Positions 1 to 15,000 of a stretch of DNA of 64,000 bases are shown here, piece after piece. The notes under the pieces are model-generated. The model was not told where the DNA came from. It saw nothing but the letters and a program-made list of their open reading frames with translations, and made no database searches. This stretch comes from Micromussa lordhowensis (Eukaryota > Cnidaria > Anthozoa > Scleractinia > Lobophylliidae): NCBI GenBank assembly GCA_964020085.1, contig OZ026608.1, forward strand, positions 20,023,623 through 20,087,622. The letters are read 5' to 3'. How positions within the stretch are numbered: position 1 is the stretch's first letter; every line of letters starts with the position of its first letter. Position numbers and translations under genes: made by a program.

Positions 1-37
1 AGCTCTGATGGCAGCTACCATTACCCAAGCGTAATTT
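1..37 (-). CDS. Gene B exon 10, partial (pore-helix-like; cut by window edge)
   Basis: The acceptor is TTTTCAG. The first base completes Arg, then NYAWVMVAAIRA, matching gene A exon 10. It continues beyond base 1. Confidence 0.85.
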
Positions 38-3000
38 CTGAAAATGAGGAAACATAAGCAGTATAGGAATTCATTAATAAGTTATCAACATTCGCTGGGT
101 ATCAATGTGGAGTAACCGCTGAAACAACATAGTATTGGCAGCGCTTATGCCTCGTGCAAGTGAATATGTGAAAGATCACATATTTGAACCGCGGAGAAAG
201 ACATGAAGACGTCAATGATCATCGCAGTTATATACACAACATAAGCAGCTGTGAAATTAAAGCCTGAAAAAAATCTCGATTGAACGGGGTTGGAATCCCG
301 TTAAAGCCTTCTCTTTTTTTTTTCAGGCTTGATTTCGCAACTGCTTAAGTTGTGTATATAACATCGATGATCATGGATGCCTTCATGGCTTATGCCTTGC
401 AGGAGGTAAATATTGACCCCCTTGTGTCAGCCAAATTCGATTATTTTAATGCAGGTTTTGCGACATTCAGGAAACTTCCCTAGGCTCACGTCAAATTTTG
501 AACTTAAATAAAAGAACAACTTTACCTGAACAGTTCCTGTGAATCAATGGCTTTCAGCGCCATGTACAACGCGCCACAGAACCCAACAAACACGATCACA
601 AAAACGATGCTAAATCGAGTAATATCACGGTAGATAATTCGTGCAAGGGTCTTCGTGTACAAACCGGCGGTCCTACAAAGCAAAATATGTCCATTCAATA
701 AAACACGAATGTGACCTGTCGCTAACTTGTCATGCAATTTTACAATTACTAATACTTGAACAATATAGTTAATACAATAATATTATTTATCTATCCATTC
801 ATTTATTTTTTGTTTATTTGCTTTTTTGTTAGTCGATCAATTATTATATAAGGTTTTGTTGATCATAGACAAATAACTTAATCAAAAACGTGTGTAAAGT
901 TAGAACTAATTTGATATTTACTCACATTACTAGTTACGTTAGAGTGTTCTTAAATATATATTAGATTTTATTATTTAGTATCGTAAATATAGATTTTAGT
1001 TCAATTTTAAACCTGCTGGATTTTACTGTTTTTGGAATTTCCAATTAAAGCATTAAGAGGGAATTCACTAGAAGTTCGAGAAACTTGTGGACAAAAACTT
1101 AGTACCGAGATTATTTACATTGTATTGCAAACTTCTATGCGACCGTTTTAAATATCTTCTCAAAAGAAATCATTTCTAACAACACCAAATACTCAAGTTG
1201 ATATGAAACACTTGAAAGTACTGGTGAAATGAAACTGATGATGAAATTTTACCTGTGTTTGCACAATGTCATCCAAACTTTGGAATATATTTTCTCGAGT
1301 TCTCATGGGAAATTGTTTTGGTGTTATTTCAAGTAAATATTTATATCTTCAGCTTTTAGAAAGTGCAAAAAGGACTGTAATATACTTAAAATTATTCCGG
1401 TACAAGGTTTTTGTCTACTAAAAGTTCTATCGAATTTCGTCTTAAAGTATAAACGTTTAGTAGCCTCCGTACGTCGGAAAAGAGAGCTTTTCCACATTCT
1501 GGCCACGCGGGGGAAACACTTTACCTCGTCAAATTTTCATGATCACGTGACCAGAAAGCGGAGAACACTCTTCGTTCGGACCTGGGCTGCGTTGTTCAAA
1601 CCACGATTAAGCTAACCCAGGATTAACGAGAATTTTGATTTTCAGTTTTCAGTGCTGCAAATAACTAATGGGCAGGCGCCGGTCACGTTATCCGGTCAAA
1701 CATGTTGAAACAATACATTGATACAATACTTTATTGACAACTCCCGATGGGGGCTTTTCAGTCGTAACTCTTGCGATAAAATAAACAAGGATGTTACTAA
1801 AACGGGGGAACGGGGGAACGGGGGAACGGGGGAACGGGGGAACGGGGGAACGGGAAACCAAAAACCGGGAACGGGAATCTGGGAACGAGTGCAGAGCGGT
1901 GATACCGATAAGAGTTCAAAACGGCGGGCGAAACGACGTAAACATAAATAACTTTTAACTCTAGGTCGCCATTTGCTGTTTTATTGGACGACTCGCTTTT
2001 ATTTAAATATTGCCTGGGCGAAGTCACGAAGCACAGTGTTCCTGGGTGGGTATTTGAAATCAATGTTTCTGCAATGGTTGCTACCATTTGTTTTAAGAAT
2101 TCTCTTTTTCTTTCCTTCTGAAATCTGCATCTTTTGGCAGAGACTGGGTATATAGGTGTTTTGCTCTGCCTAACATCATTATCAGCAGATAAGCAGCGAG
2201 GAGTTAACAACTTGGATTAACACAAATAAGGCAGGAAACTTAATAGGCAGCCTAATTTTTTCAAATTACTGCTTTCAGATATCTGTTTAGCCCACCCCAA
2301 AATAACATCAGGAAATACAAGTTGCATTATGTCCATTATTGTTGTTATTATGTTACCGTATCCATACACTTGTAACCAATAGAGAAATCAACCATCAACA
2401 TAACTTTTTAATAACATTTCATTTTAAGTCAATATTTGTCATCTTCGGAAGGCATCAAAAGAGCTTTAAAGACATGTTGAAATACGAAAGATATAAGGTC
2501 TAGCAACAAGCGTCTTTCTTGTGGAAGCAAATAATCCTTCCATCAAAGTTGGTAGTGTTGGCTTTTAGAACTGGACACTAATATTACTTCCAAAGCATTT
2601 TGTACCTTAAATTCTGATATTGGGAACAGCCAGAAGACATAGTGAACAATACGTTTTTCTTCAAACTAGAACTGTGAAATTCTAACAGTGGAATTACATG
2701 AACGAGGTAACAAAACGAGCTGTAATAGCTTCTGACTAACAGCAATATAAACGTTAAACAGTTAGTAGCATTGACTTTTTGGTATTAAAAACATAAAGTT
2801 GTTTCCTTAAAGCAAATCTAATCAAAGCCGTAAGGGATATAATATATATTACCCCTGTTGTAAAATTCCATTATCACAGCTTTCATAACAACAATTATGT
2901 TATGGAAATGGAGTCAATCTTTTCTTCTAAATGATGCAAGTAATCTCTTACATTTTACATATTTAAACGCTTTCTCAATCAATACTAGTCTTGATGTGCT

Positions 3001-6000
3001 AAGTGCTTTTACGACTCACTCTGCAGAGTTTAAATTCTCTTCATCTGTTTGTTTCATAATTAAATTCAAACTTCAACAGAACTCAACCTTTTCCTAATTT
3101 GTGGTACTATTCTTTATGTAACGGAATGCTTTGTGAAAAATACATGTATCTTCTTTACAATGATTGAAAAAAAAAACATCTAAATGTAGAAAAAAAAGTC
3201 ACTTTCCACAACCCATTGAAAAAGCAGAAAATAAAGTCAGTGCAGGTACGTTCTCTAAAGTAAAACTGTGTAGGACCTGTACTGACTATGCTAAATAATA
3301 ACCTTCTTCCCTACAATTAGCTGTAGCTAGAGAAAATAAAACACAGTTGTTATTTTCGCTGTCCTTATATGTTTACACCCAAAAGTATAAATGTCACATA
3401 ATTAAAGATTCTTTAAATATGAAGCTGAAACCTATGTTGCAACACGGCTTTGACAGGCAGGGGAATATCTGGTGATATACTAATCAGTGGAGACTAATTG
3501 GCATGCATTGGGTAGCATGCGATAATACTGATTTGATTTTCTCCCCAGGTGTCATTTCATACTTTATCCCAGTACCAATCAGACTCTGCTCTGTCAAGAA
3601 CGTACTGATCATCTGAGAGCACCTCCGGTAGAAACTCACGTTTGCAGCTGTAACACTTCCTGACATTTTCCCATATTGTTCCAACTTGGTATGGCTCATT
3701 AGCTGTTGGCATGGGTGGCTTGGGTCATTTTGAGGCCGTCAGTTTAGGTACATTTGGCGAGGACGTGGCTGATTTGGATCCCCATGAAGCAGTCGTAGGT
3801 ACATTTGGTGAATTTCATCTCCATGAAACCATCCTAGGTATATTTGGTGAGGGTGTGATTAACTTGGATCCCCATGAAGCTACCATATGTACATTCGGTG
3901 TGGGAGTGACTGTTTTGGATCTCCAAGAGGTGGTCATAGTAGAGTTAGCTGTAACAGGCACGACTAGAGACGATGAAGCTGAAGCATTTGAAGGCAAAGT
4001 ACAGTCCTGCAATCCGCCGTTGGCGTGTACAGGATTAGCAGACCCTGCTAAACTAACTGATGCAGGATCATCGTTGAGAAGATCTGCCAGAAATGAAAAT
4101 GCACCGTCGAAGAGATTTGAAGCCTGGGCAAGACCATTTGACCACAGTGTTGACGCTGCCATTACATTTCACGATGTGAAAGTTTTTACGACCACTTTCA
4201 CTGACTACTAGGGAAAAAAGGAGCAGGTTGGATTGCTTCTGGGAAGGTAACAATCTTGACAGCCTTCTCACATATGTTTCTCAAAACGACATCATCAAGA
4301 GGACTTTGCAGAATTTCCCAGGAAGCAGCCAAGGGTCCTGAAGAGGTGACCTTCACGAGAGTGCTTCTTGCCCCCCCCCCCCCCCCTGCATCACTTACGC
4401 CATGGTCATCGCTCTAAGCTTTCTGACGTATGTATCTCTCTGCTTCACTGTCATTTTGAACCACAGATCTGTAGAGACAGCTAAGTGAGTATACTTCATT
4501 GCGTACTCTCCTCGTCCTGTTATGACCTTCACGGCGAACTCGTCGAAATAATCTGCTCTGAGCTGTTTTATGTCTTGCACGAATTTTGAGAGATACACTT
4601 CCTTTAAGTTCTCTTTGTGTTTTATTAGTACTCTACTTATTAGTAATCATCTCCTCTTTGATCATTGATGTTGTTGACAAAGGTAGGGCACTTCTTCTCC
4701 CAATTCTGTCGCAGATTCATAGAGGGAGTCAAACATTTCAGACGAGTCAGCATCGACTATTCCTTCGTCGTATATCCCGTCTCCAGTGTGGTAGCCAAAA
4801 ATCTGGTTTTTTATTTCACTCTTGTTAGACTCATCACGGACTTTCAGGTGTTCTTTAACATTGCTTCTGAAATGGTTCATACGTCGCAGCTTTTTGGCAG
4901 ATGAGAATCCCTCTGGGTTTCTCTCCATCAGTCCCAAATGCCCTCTATTCGTCTTTGAGACCTGGACAATTTTTTGGATGCAATACACAAAATCTGCGTG
5001 CACGTCTTTGGTCAGGTTTTGACTGATAAGAATGGGGCCAATACGGATCTGGTGTCCACCAGTTTGTTTAGACACTAAAAAGAGGTCTTGATGTGTAACT
5101 GGGGTTACACTGTACTTCGCAATGTTGAAAGTAGGATCTACGGTTAATGTACTCGATACTACTAATGAATTCTGAAGTGCAGTATGCTTTCAAATTCTGG
5201 AACTGCGTGGTCGTTCCCAATACTAGAAATAGAAGGTTAGGATGTGTTTTACTGCTTCTGATGAAGGTATGTTGTTCGCCATTGTTAAGAGACTCCCCAG
5301 GACGTCCTTAGATTGTGATTGTTGGGAGACCCCACAAGTGTTCGTCTGCTTCATGTTGTAAGCTTGTTTTCCGTTTCTTGGAATGCAACCTGCGCTCCTT
5401 GCATTTAATGTTCCTCCCAGATCTCTTGTAGTTTTCTGGAAAGCCTCTTTGGGTGTGGCTTTGGTGAGGTTAGCCCTTAACAAGGTTTTTGTGGAATCTT
5501 GTGTTCTTGTTTACGGGACTTTGCTTTTCTTGACATTTCCATTTCCGTGTGAGTTTACGGCAAATGCGTGTTCTTGCTCAGCAAAGGAGTACTGAATAGG
5601 AGTGATGTTCCCCAGAATAGCCCCACCAGGTGTGGTACAGTAAGAGATTGTTCTCTTCAAGTCTGGCGAAGAGGCACACTTGTGGTATTTTCTTGTTAGA
5701 AAGTAATGATTTGTTCCCATCATGTTCTTCCCAGAAATGCGCTTACAGTCCTTTAAGGCACTGCCCTCGAAATTCAAATAAAAGGTCTCCGTCGGGGATC
5801 CGACATGTTCGTACGAGCCATTATCGTCTACTTTTAAGTCTTTCAGTGGTACGAATCGTAGGTCAACAAGAAAGGATGCGTTAATTTGTACTCTACAAGG
5901 CTGATGTTTGCACAAAACGCTTTCTTTGTGATCTTTACCAAGGATCTTGATTATTTTTTCTGCTGTAAAGCTGGCTGTTGTCCTCTGATAAAGATAGGTG

Positions 6001-9000
6001 AAGCACCACAAAACTCGACCTCATCTGGATCACTGAAACAAATTTAGGTTCAAATTAATTTACACTGAAGAAAGCAACAATGAAAAGGTCATTATAGCCA
6101 CCGTTGAGAGTTGCTCCGGGTGTAAAGAAATACACACTTACTTAACTTTGATATTTGACCACATGAAAACTGAACAAAACGCAACCGGAATTGAAACAAT
6201 CCTACCAAGATTGTGAACGGCGCAAAATCAAACAGAATACAACAACTAATGTAATTAACATGATCTGTATACCTAAGTGGGTCATCATCTTTTAACGGGA
6301 ATTCTTCAACTTCTTCTTCCTCATCAGTGTCATTATCAGATGACCACAGTTTTTTGACAGATGTATCTACAGCAGTACCCCTTTAAAAATGAGAAGTTAA
6401 CTGTGAGACCTCAACATTAAGATTATTTAATAGGTCCACTGCTAGAGGCAATACTCTACGAAGACAAAGTAAACATTTCTATCAATAACTTATTATTAAT
6501 TCCCTTGATTTTTCATGTGGTACTTTGCTGTAAAGTTTGACCAGGTGCTTGTATAGAGAATATATTTCTTCAATTCTGTCTTTATCTAATATTATTCATT
6601 AAATAACATGTATTGTGGCCAGGTTTTAGCTTAACAGTTCTGGTAAACAGTTTCGTAAACAAATAGCAATGAAGTTTTGTAAAAAACAAATGATGAAAAA
6701 CACTTTTAAAATGTATGTAAGCACATTCCCTCTGGATTGGAATGGCTTGAATGTTCAATTTGAGTCTGGGAGGAACCTCTACCCTTGCTCTATACACACG
6801 ATGTACTGATCCTTAACATGAATTTCACAACGTCATGATTTCCATGGCAAGTTATACAATACTTTGAGATGACAGTAAATTGCTTACGGTTTAAGTATGA
6901 AACCCACTATGGAGGGCTTTTTAAACAAATGTTATTAATAGATAAAAAATGATTAAAATTCATTCGAGTTGTTTAATTAAATTAATTAAATGTATTGACT
7001 ATAACTGGTTTAGCAAAGGTCTATCAACCCAGCATGCTTTTCATTTGTTTTTAAATCTTCATCACTCAAGCTTCCTACCTAACATGGCTGTTGTTTTCCT
7101 TGCCTTTAACTGGAGTATTCTCAAGTGAGGAAGAACCATGAATGTTCCACTTCCTCTGCATTCTCCTAAAAAATATGAATAGATAGATAGATAAATAAAT
7201 AAACAAACAAATAAATAAATAAATATTCATGGCCGGACCCTCATAACTAAGTTTGGCAAATTAATTTTCGGCTCAAAAATAAGGTACAGAATCGGCTACC
7301 CAGGACTTCTCCCGTCGATCCGCCATTACGTACTACTATAATTTACCAACATACAGAGTTACATAACTAAACTTGTAACTTCCAATCCTACCTGGAAACC
7401 AGTTGACCAAGGAACTCGTTTTAAATCACTGTCAGAGTTGGAACTATGTACAAAGGAGACCAGGAATGCATCAGTTGCATTAAAAATGTAGCTGACAATT
7501 GCATGAATTAATATTTACGCTAATGCTTATGTTTACACTGCATTTATCGGGGAGAAACTGATTCCCATAATGGGCTTGAAAGTCATTAAAATTGCTTGCT
7601 TTACAACATTATTGCCAAGCCTCCAGTGTTTTTCTAACGCGAAAAAACACTGGAGGCTTGGCACACCTCTGCTACCAAGCATGTTGACAATAACTCTAAG
7701 CCGATTCCTAGACAGTATAGCATTCTTTTTCAACAATAGTCACCTAATTTACACCTTTATAATTTGCTTTTGTCGCTCTTATTGTTTTTATTTCGCTTTT
7801 TATTGCATATATTTTATCTTTTCGCATTTCATCTTTATCTGTCTAAGGCTGTAGACTGATAGTCGAAAGCTCATTTTAGTTTTTTTAAAGTTTCTAGCCA
7901 GTGAACGTGTTTTTCTTTTGAATATGTCTCATCCTGGCCACGCTTCAATTTTTAATCATATTATTGATATTACTTGGTTATGACAGTGTAGATATTGGAA
8001 CTAAACGTCATTAAGTTGCAGTAGAATTAGTCGTGTGAATATTGAGAATTAATCAGTGCTGTGAGCTTGCAGTTCTGAAGTGATTGTTCAAATGCTGTGC
8101 AGCCTTCGATGAATTCTAAGATACTCACCCCTCCTCCAAACCTGCAATATATGTCAGAGAAAAACTAAATTTACGATGTCGACATTCCAAGGTAAAATCC
8201 TTCAATAAACCTACACTTACCATCCATGCTGTTGGCTCCGACGATCCTTCGAAGAGCGCGTGTTCAAACTGGTTGCCAGACCCTTTTCTTTTCCTTTGTC
8301 CACCATTTTGAATTCTTAGGCGGGCTACCGCTGGACTACGGTTCCCAGTTCCCCGTTCCCAATTTTAGTAACATCCATAAAATAGCGGAAGACACGATGA
8401 TTTGCAGTCGAGACAGGACTTAATGACATCGTGAAAATTTGCGGAAATTTCTTGACCACTAATTTGTCCAGTTTTATATTTTTTTTTTTTTCTTTCGGAA
8501 ACATGAATGTTGTCCCTCATGATTTTCAAATAGTTAAAAATTAAATTTTTCTGAACGAGTCGGTAAATGACCGGACAACACAATCCAAGTAATCCAGCAA
8601 TCCAAGGATTTTTCCGGTCAATACCCAATTCTGACCGCACATTGTCCGCTGACCGGCCGTTATTTGCAGCCCTACAGTTTGGTAACTTTTCGGCAAGGTT
8701 TTCGGTTTATGCTGTTTTTCGTTTAGTTTTTAATTTGAACAAAATCAAACTACACAAAAATAAGCAGTGAAAAACATTTTTATACAAGAAAAAGTAATAC
8801 TTCGATTAACGGGCATTCGGACAACCCGGCCCTGGGGCCAGTTAAACGTTTCGGGCCCGAAAAGCCATTTTCCCTTAATCTGTATCTAAAAACAGAGAGG
8901 TGTATACGCCTGAAACTTCTTGTATGAAGAGAACCTCTGTTCACTTCAACAATATGTGAATAAAACAGCACTGTAATCATAAGGTTGAAGATTTTGTTAC

Positions 9001-12000
9001 GGCTTTTCGGGTGCGAAACGTTTCGGGACCTTCGAGAAACGGGCCCCAGGGCGGAAAACGACCGGGCGGGGAAACGAGCGGATCCCAGCAAAAAGGGCCT
9101 ACTAAAATACAAGTTGATCATAGAGTTCTAAACAAATTCCACGAAACGCCCTCAATATGAATCACCAACATTTTTGGTGCATTTTTTGTTCTGATGCAAT
9201 GGAAAAAATGTATTTTTCAGAGTTGAAAACAGGACTTCAAATTTCGCGCTGTAAATGAATAAGATCTCCTCGCGTTAGTTGTACGCGTAAGGTTTTGCAT
9301 TTTCTTCTAACTTACGAATAAAGCTTACGCAAGAAAACTCTCTACTCTGGTATCAAGTTAATTTCTGAGTTTCTCAGAATAATGTTTAACTATACTTTTC
9401 GATAGTTTCTTATTCTTTCTGCTTGTCTGGCGAATTTGCAGAAGTTTTTGAAAGTAAAATCTGCCCTGAACAGGCGGCTAATTTGCATAGTGCAGCGCGT
9501 GCGCTTTCAAGTCCGAGTCGGTATTTTCAATTGTCAATAAATCTTGAAACAGATTTTTTTTCGCCATCTTTTGTGCTAAGATACAGCAACAATTTTCGTC
9601 AAAAGGCTACTAACATCATGTGTGGTTCTTCAACATAGTGAAATTTCAGACTATGAAAATGAAATAGACAAAGAGTTTTGACAACTCAAACTACAAAATC
9701 GAAATCGTTATTCGGCTTGATTAAAGAAATCGATACTTTCCTGATTATCTTCGCTGTCTTTTTATATTTCCAGCTTAGCTTGTAACATGTTCACAAACAT
9801 TTCTCAGTCTTAAACATATTTAAAAGCTAGAGATATCGTTTGAGTTCGATCTACGTTTTTACAAGAGCGGAAGTCATGTTTAGCTACAAAACAAGCATCG
9901 GCGTGCCTTGATGAAATATCATGTGTTGCTTGCAATTCAGGCGAAACTGAAACTCGCAAAATTTTATTACTTTACGGTCGCGATAGAGTCTATGACGAAA
10001 TCCTCGCAAGCGTGTGGCATGAGGAGATAACTTTGAAGTTCTGAAACGCTGCTATATCCAAATGTATCCAGCTAATTTTTTGCTATGTTATGGGAAAACT
10101 TTTGATCTTCAACATATATAAAAATGTGGAGTACTCGTAAAGTAGCAGCGGAACACAACTCGGTCATGATAAACGGGACATATCTGCGTTCTACACTGTC
10201 TTACTTTACTCAAATTTGAGCAGTTTACGACAAAAATACTTAAGTGATATTCCAACAGACAATAAGTATTGAGTTGTGGGCCAAACAAATCAAAAAAGCC
10301 TTTAAAAATATGCTACTAGTGGGTAAAAATAAATAAATAAAACTTTATTTACGGTTCGTCGAGAGGAGATTTTTTGCAGCCATTAATCTCACCCGAAGCA
10401 CAGAAGGAGCACTCGTGCCAGTCCTTCTCTGCATCACACATTGGACCAAGAGCGGACTGCCCGTTTCACCGCCCTGTTCGTGCACAGGAAAGCCTGCGAC
10501 GCAGGCTTCACTCTTGAACAGTAAACTAATTTACCATAATTCATGTTAATTCACTATAATTCACGATAATCAGCAAGCTGGATGAAATTAACAAAATGTA
10601 AACCTACACAGAAACATAAAACACAAATTAGTGCAGACAATTTTACCTCGTGACACAGGAATACTTGAAGAGCCGTAGGAAATTAAATAAGTAGCCGAGC
10701 CCGGCAAGACTCCATTGTGATTTAACCTCCGTAAACCGAAGAGGAATGACGAGTAATGTCAAGACAAGAGCCAGCCAATCAAAATAGTTGTACGGATCTT
10801 TGAAATAGGTTCTCCATTCCCTACAAATTATATGAAAACTTCTGATTAATAAAACTTCGAATTTACTGTTTCAACGCTACTAGTTTGACGATAATTTCAC
10901 ACATCTAGTAGCCTCCACAAAATATTCTTTTCTATAACTTGTTTCTATTCGACATAACCCTATAAAACTAAAGAACGAAATTTCAGTGGTAACAACGATT
11001 ACTGTATAGAGGATTACCACGTAGTTAAGCTTAATCAGTTCCCTTCTCTTCGTGTACCGTACAGAGCAGTTTCCTCTGGTATGTCTGGTGTTCCTTTATT
11101 ATATGTGCTATTTCTGGTTGGTAAAGCCCGTCTACTTAACCAATCATATGCCAGACCAAAACCACTCGCTTTTTAGTTACACGTGTTTGCCCGCGCTTGG
11201 CACCGGTCACGTGCGTTTCTTTTGTCTTCTCAGCGATTGGTCCATTGCCTTGCCCACGCTTGGACATAGTGATTGGCCAAACTAATTACTTAACAACTCA
11301 CAGTTCCACTTGGTTGAGTTCCTCGAAAAAGTAAAACATGAGAAAGATGATGGTGAAAATTTCACAGACAAACCGCAGACCATCTGCTTTACCATTGTAC
11401 AGGTTTGGGTCTTCAACAGTCGAACCATAGATGAGTGCGTATGATAACAGCATTAGAAATAGTATGTAGAAAGATGCCTGAACACTGAAACACAAAGAAC
11501 AGTTAATTGTTAAAGAGAATAAAAATCTATTTTTGTTGTAAAATGCAAGCGTCTTCACTAGGCTTCATGAACAAAGAATCTGGCTGTAAATGAATACCAA
11601 GGCAATGTATTTAGAGTTCATATGGTCGGGAGAAAATTTACATCAACAAACAAATATGAACTTCCGAAAAGAAGAGCAATCAAGAGTCAATGTCAGTAGA
11701 TTTCAACTGGCGTCGTGCAATAGCGAAAAATCGAAAAAATCTGAAAAAAATTCACAAGATAGCCCTTGGTGAACTATTACTAAAAATATACTTTTTAACC
11801 GCGATCTGATGAATATTTTGGACGTACGGAGAAAAACTTGGTTTCGCAGCTCTCAGACAAGGTTGCAGGCGTCTGATACCGCACACCCCTAAGACCTCCT
11901 TTGAAAATCATAATACCTTTTTCACAAAACAATAAGGAACTAATCAAATGAAGCAGACGATAATACACATTTTGAGTGGTTCTTTGCTCAGATTGAATTC

Positions 12001-15000
12001 AAACTGAATTTTTGGGAAATTTTCCAGTATTTACAATATTTCGAGCGATTTCTCGTACTGCAAAATTGACAAAATTAAGAGCCTAAAATCATTGACTGAT
12101 ACCTGGCCTAGAGTATCGAGACTTCCTCGTTAAAGAACATCATTTCTTCTTTCAAAATCTATTTTCAAACCATGGGCTACTTGAAATTAAATTTTTGAGG
12201 TCGCGAAGTACACGCAGTACTTTCGTTAAATTTGAGCTGTTTGATAATGGCATATCGATGTGAAAGGTCACACAAACATAACCGTAACATATAACTACAT
12301 CGGTTTCAAAGTTTGGCCAAGTGAAACGGACTGTGGGTTGCCAGTTGATTGCATTACAATTCACAAGGAGACCGCTGGTCAAAGAACTACGAGGTCGGAC
12401 AAGCCAAGGAAAGAAATATTTTAAATAAATCTAAATTACCGCCATTTCGACCGCTGTCACTCTATAAGCTGCATGAAGACGGTGTTATTAATGTTATTAT
12501 TATTAATTTTTCGAAAAAAAACCGCAGGCCCTGTGGGAACATTTCGTTGTATGATGACCAAGATGATCTTCTTTCACTGTGCAAACTTACCCCGCGAAAG
12601 TAGCGAGCCCTCGAAAGTAACATCAACAAATCGTGGCCCCTAATAAATTCCGAAAGTAGCGACCCCATAACCCACCACCCCCCCCCCCCCAAAACACCAT
12701 GTTCTCCGAAAATAATATATTTATTTTTCCAGTCAATGGTCAGGTGACAGTTATAGCTTGTGCCACGAAGCGTTGCGAGATGCCAATGGACAGTGTTGAA
12801 ACAAAACCCGTAGAATTTTCATCAAGTAACAAGAACGCTATATAGGAATTAACTTTGATTCAAATTGATATCATTTTGAACAGGATTGGAACTTGACCAG
12901 TGCACTGATATATTGCTACAGCAGACTAACGCAGCAGTGTGTCACCAAGTGCAAATAATTTACGGAGGGGGCGTTGAGATTTTCGGTTTTGCGGAATTGA
13001 ACAATTTTTGGTTCGGTTTTTCGGTTTCGAACTTAAAAACTGCGGTTTTTCGGTTTTGGTGCCTTGTGCGGTTTGTGGGTTTTCTCCAATTTATTCTTTG
13101 GTTTTGGGTTTTTGTCAACAATAATGGCAGTTTTTCGGATTTCTGGTTTTGGCAAGGAAGTTACACCCTGCAGTCGCGCTAAAACTGCAATTCCAAGAAA
13201 CCTCTTGTATAGCCTTCGGCTTCTACCCAGACTTTCTTTTAGAGGAATGCATGACAAGCATAGTATCCAATTACAGTATTAAAAGCAAAGCCTCGTCTCT
13301 TCAGCAGCCTTTATTTCGGTCGTAACGGCAGTCAAGCAGACTATGAAAAGATAACATCAAATCAGGAGAGTATTTCTCAAATATCACGCAGTAGGGATAT
13401 ATTTTGTGGACTTTGACCTTAGACTGTGGACCATTGAGTTTCTGTGGCTCGATTACGAGTCACTCCCTTTTCATCGCAGGAATGTCATTCCGCTCACTTA
13501 CTCCATTCACGTGGAATAACAGCAAAGGAGAGACTGCTTGTTTGGTTGTGAAATAAGTGAGTAGTTTCGTTGTAAAATACGGCTGTCATAATTTTGTGTC
13601 TACGCAAATGAAAATTCTGGCAATGGCAATCAAAAAGCAACTTCAAGATGTGATCAGTTTCTTTAAAACAAAAATTACCTAAAATCAGTTAATCACGCAA
13701 TGTTTTTTAGTTTTACATTTCTAGGTCTGTGGAGCCGATTTACAAAAATATAATCAAATTTATAGACGATGAGATCTGCACTAACGAGAGAATACGCAGA
13801 AAGACTCAAAAACAAGTTTAGACGTATAGAAATCAAATAAGAGAAAGACAGATTCTGAAGCCTACCAAAGCTTTTTCAGTGATGGCTTTTATTTCAATTT
13901 TCGGTTTTTCGAAATTTATTGCGGGTTTGCGGTTTTGGGCGATTTTTGGAGCGGTTTTTCGATTTCTAATAGGCCCCTACGCCCCCTCTAACTAAGGGCC
14001 TGTTCACAAGGAAGTGGCGACCCCAGGGAAGTGAGGTACCTAACATACCCGTGGTAAATAAATCCTTGTCTTCACATACATCCCGGCGGAAGCGGGGTGA
14101 GGTCCAAAATGCAATCACGCGGTCGCTAAGCACACACATAAACAAAGAACTAACGTTGTTCCGATGAAACTGCTTTTCGCTTCAATGTCGTTGTTGCAGG
14201 CAAAACTTCAGTTTGATTCTAGTGATAAGCCTGACTATCCGATTCCATGCTTAAATTTTCGCTAGCACTGTCAATTTCATCAGCGTCGAAATACCTCGCC
14301 ACGCTCGTAGCGGTTGGTAGCCATGTTGTTTTGTCGTGTTTTTTGGCGGGCTTTGGCGCAGTGATTTGATTACCCCGGTTAGGCGGGTTACCCCACTCCG
14401 CAGCTTTTACATGGAGAAAACTCACCCCACCGAAGTGGGTTGTCCGGACCGGCTGACCTGTCTTGGTGGGGTACCCCACCTAACATGTGAACGCGATCAA
14501 ACAGAGATTGTATCCCTACCGAGCCGGGGGACCTCACATCCCCGGGATTCCCCGCTTCCATGTGAACAGGCCCTAACTTTCCTGCCAACCGCATGACACG
14601 ATCTCCGTATGTCCAAAATATTCCTCAGATCGAGGTAAAAAATATATTTTTAGTAGTTCACCAAGGGCTATATTGTGAACTTTTTTCAGATTTTTCGATA
14701 TTTCGCTATTGCATGACGCCAGTTGAAAACTACTCTTAATAGACTGGCCCTACGGGCACATTTTAACATTAAACAACCTTTTTTTCCTAGTAATATAAGA
14801 GCACTATGCACAGTACGGTATTACTTTGTACTATATTAGCTTGATCGCATGCACCAGCACCAGCACTCTGTGGTGCGATGGGCAACCTTTGCCATGTAAA
14901 AATTAATGTAGATGTAGAATACCCCAACCGAAGACACAAAAAGAAACTTGAATTACGGATGTGCTAAATGCCAACAACTTAATTCACAGAAAGCGGTCTA

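Larger units (their letters stand above)
3735..6032 (-). pseudogene. MULE-type transposase, broken main exon
   Basis: The acceptor TTTCAG is at 6033, then SDPDEVEFCGASP and a stop within about 30 codons. Past a frame change there is an open run with VDLRFVPLKDLKVDDNGSYE and KYHKCASSPDLKRTISY. Near 5140 TLTVDPTFNIAKYSV matches the first catalytic Asp motif of MULE DDE transposases, followed by GGHQIRIGPILIS and LRRMNHFRSNVKEHLK, equivalents of the IGP-x-LIH and NI-KL motifs. Further fragments run to about 4395, after a frame break near 4662. A Pro/Ser/Thr-rich tail overlaps a ~60-bp tandem repeat at 3735-3920. Several stops and frame changes make it a pseudogene. In gene B intron 8. The family call is by motif only. 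Confidence 0.6.

Noticed and set aside
3711..4211. 166-codon plus-strand frame
   Set aside because: Antisense of the ~60-bp tandem repeat at the tail of the transposase-like block; the minus strand carries the recognisable motifs.
7533..7854. Two facing frames sharing SLQCF...KHWRLG
   Set aside because: Mirror translation of a perfect hairpin.
12886..13282. Phe/Gly-rich frames
   Set aside because: Low-complexity CGGTTTTTCGG sequence read as protein.
14219..14596. Frames with repeated GGVPH/GGVSF text
   Set aside because: They fall inside the Harbinger-like MITE and come from its internal short repeats.
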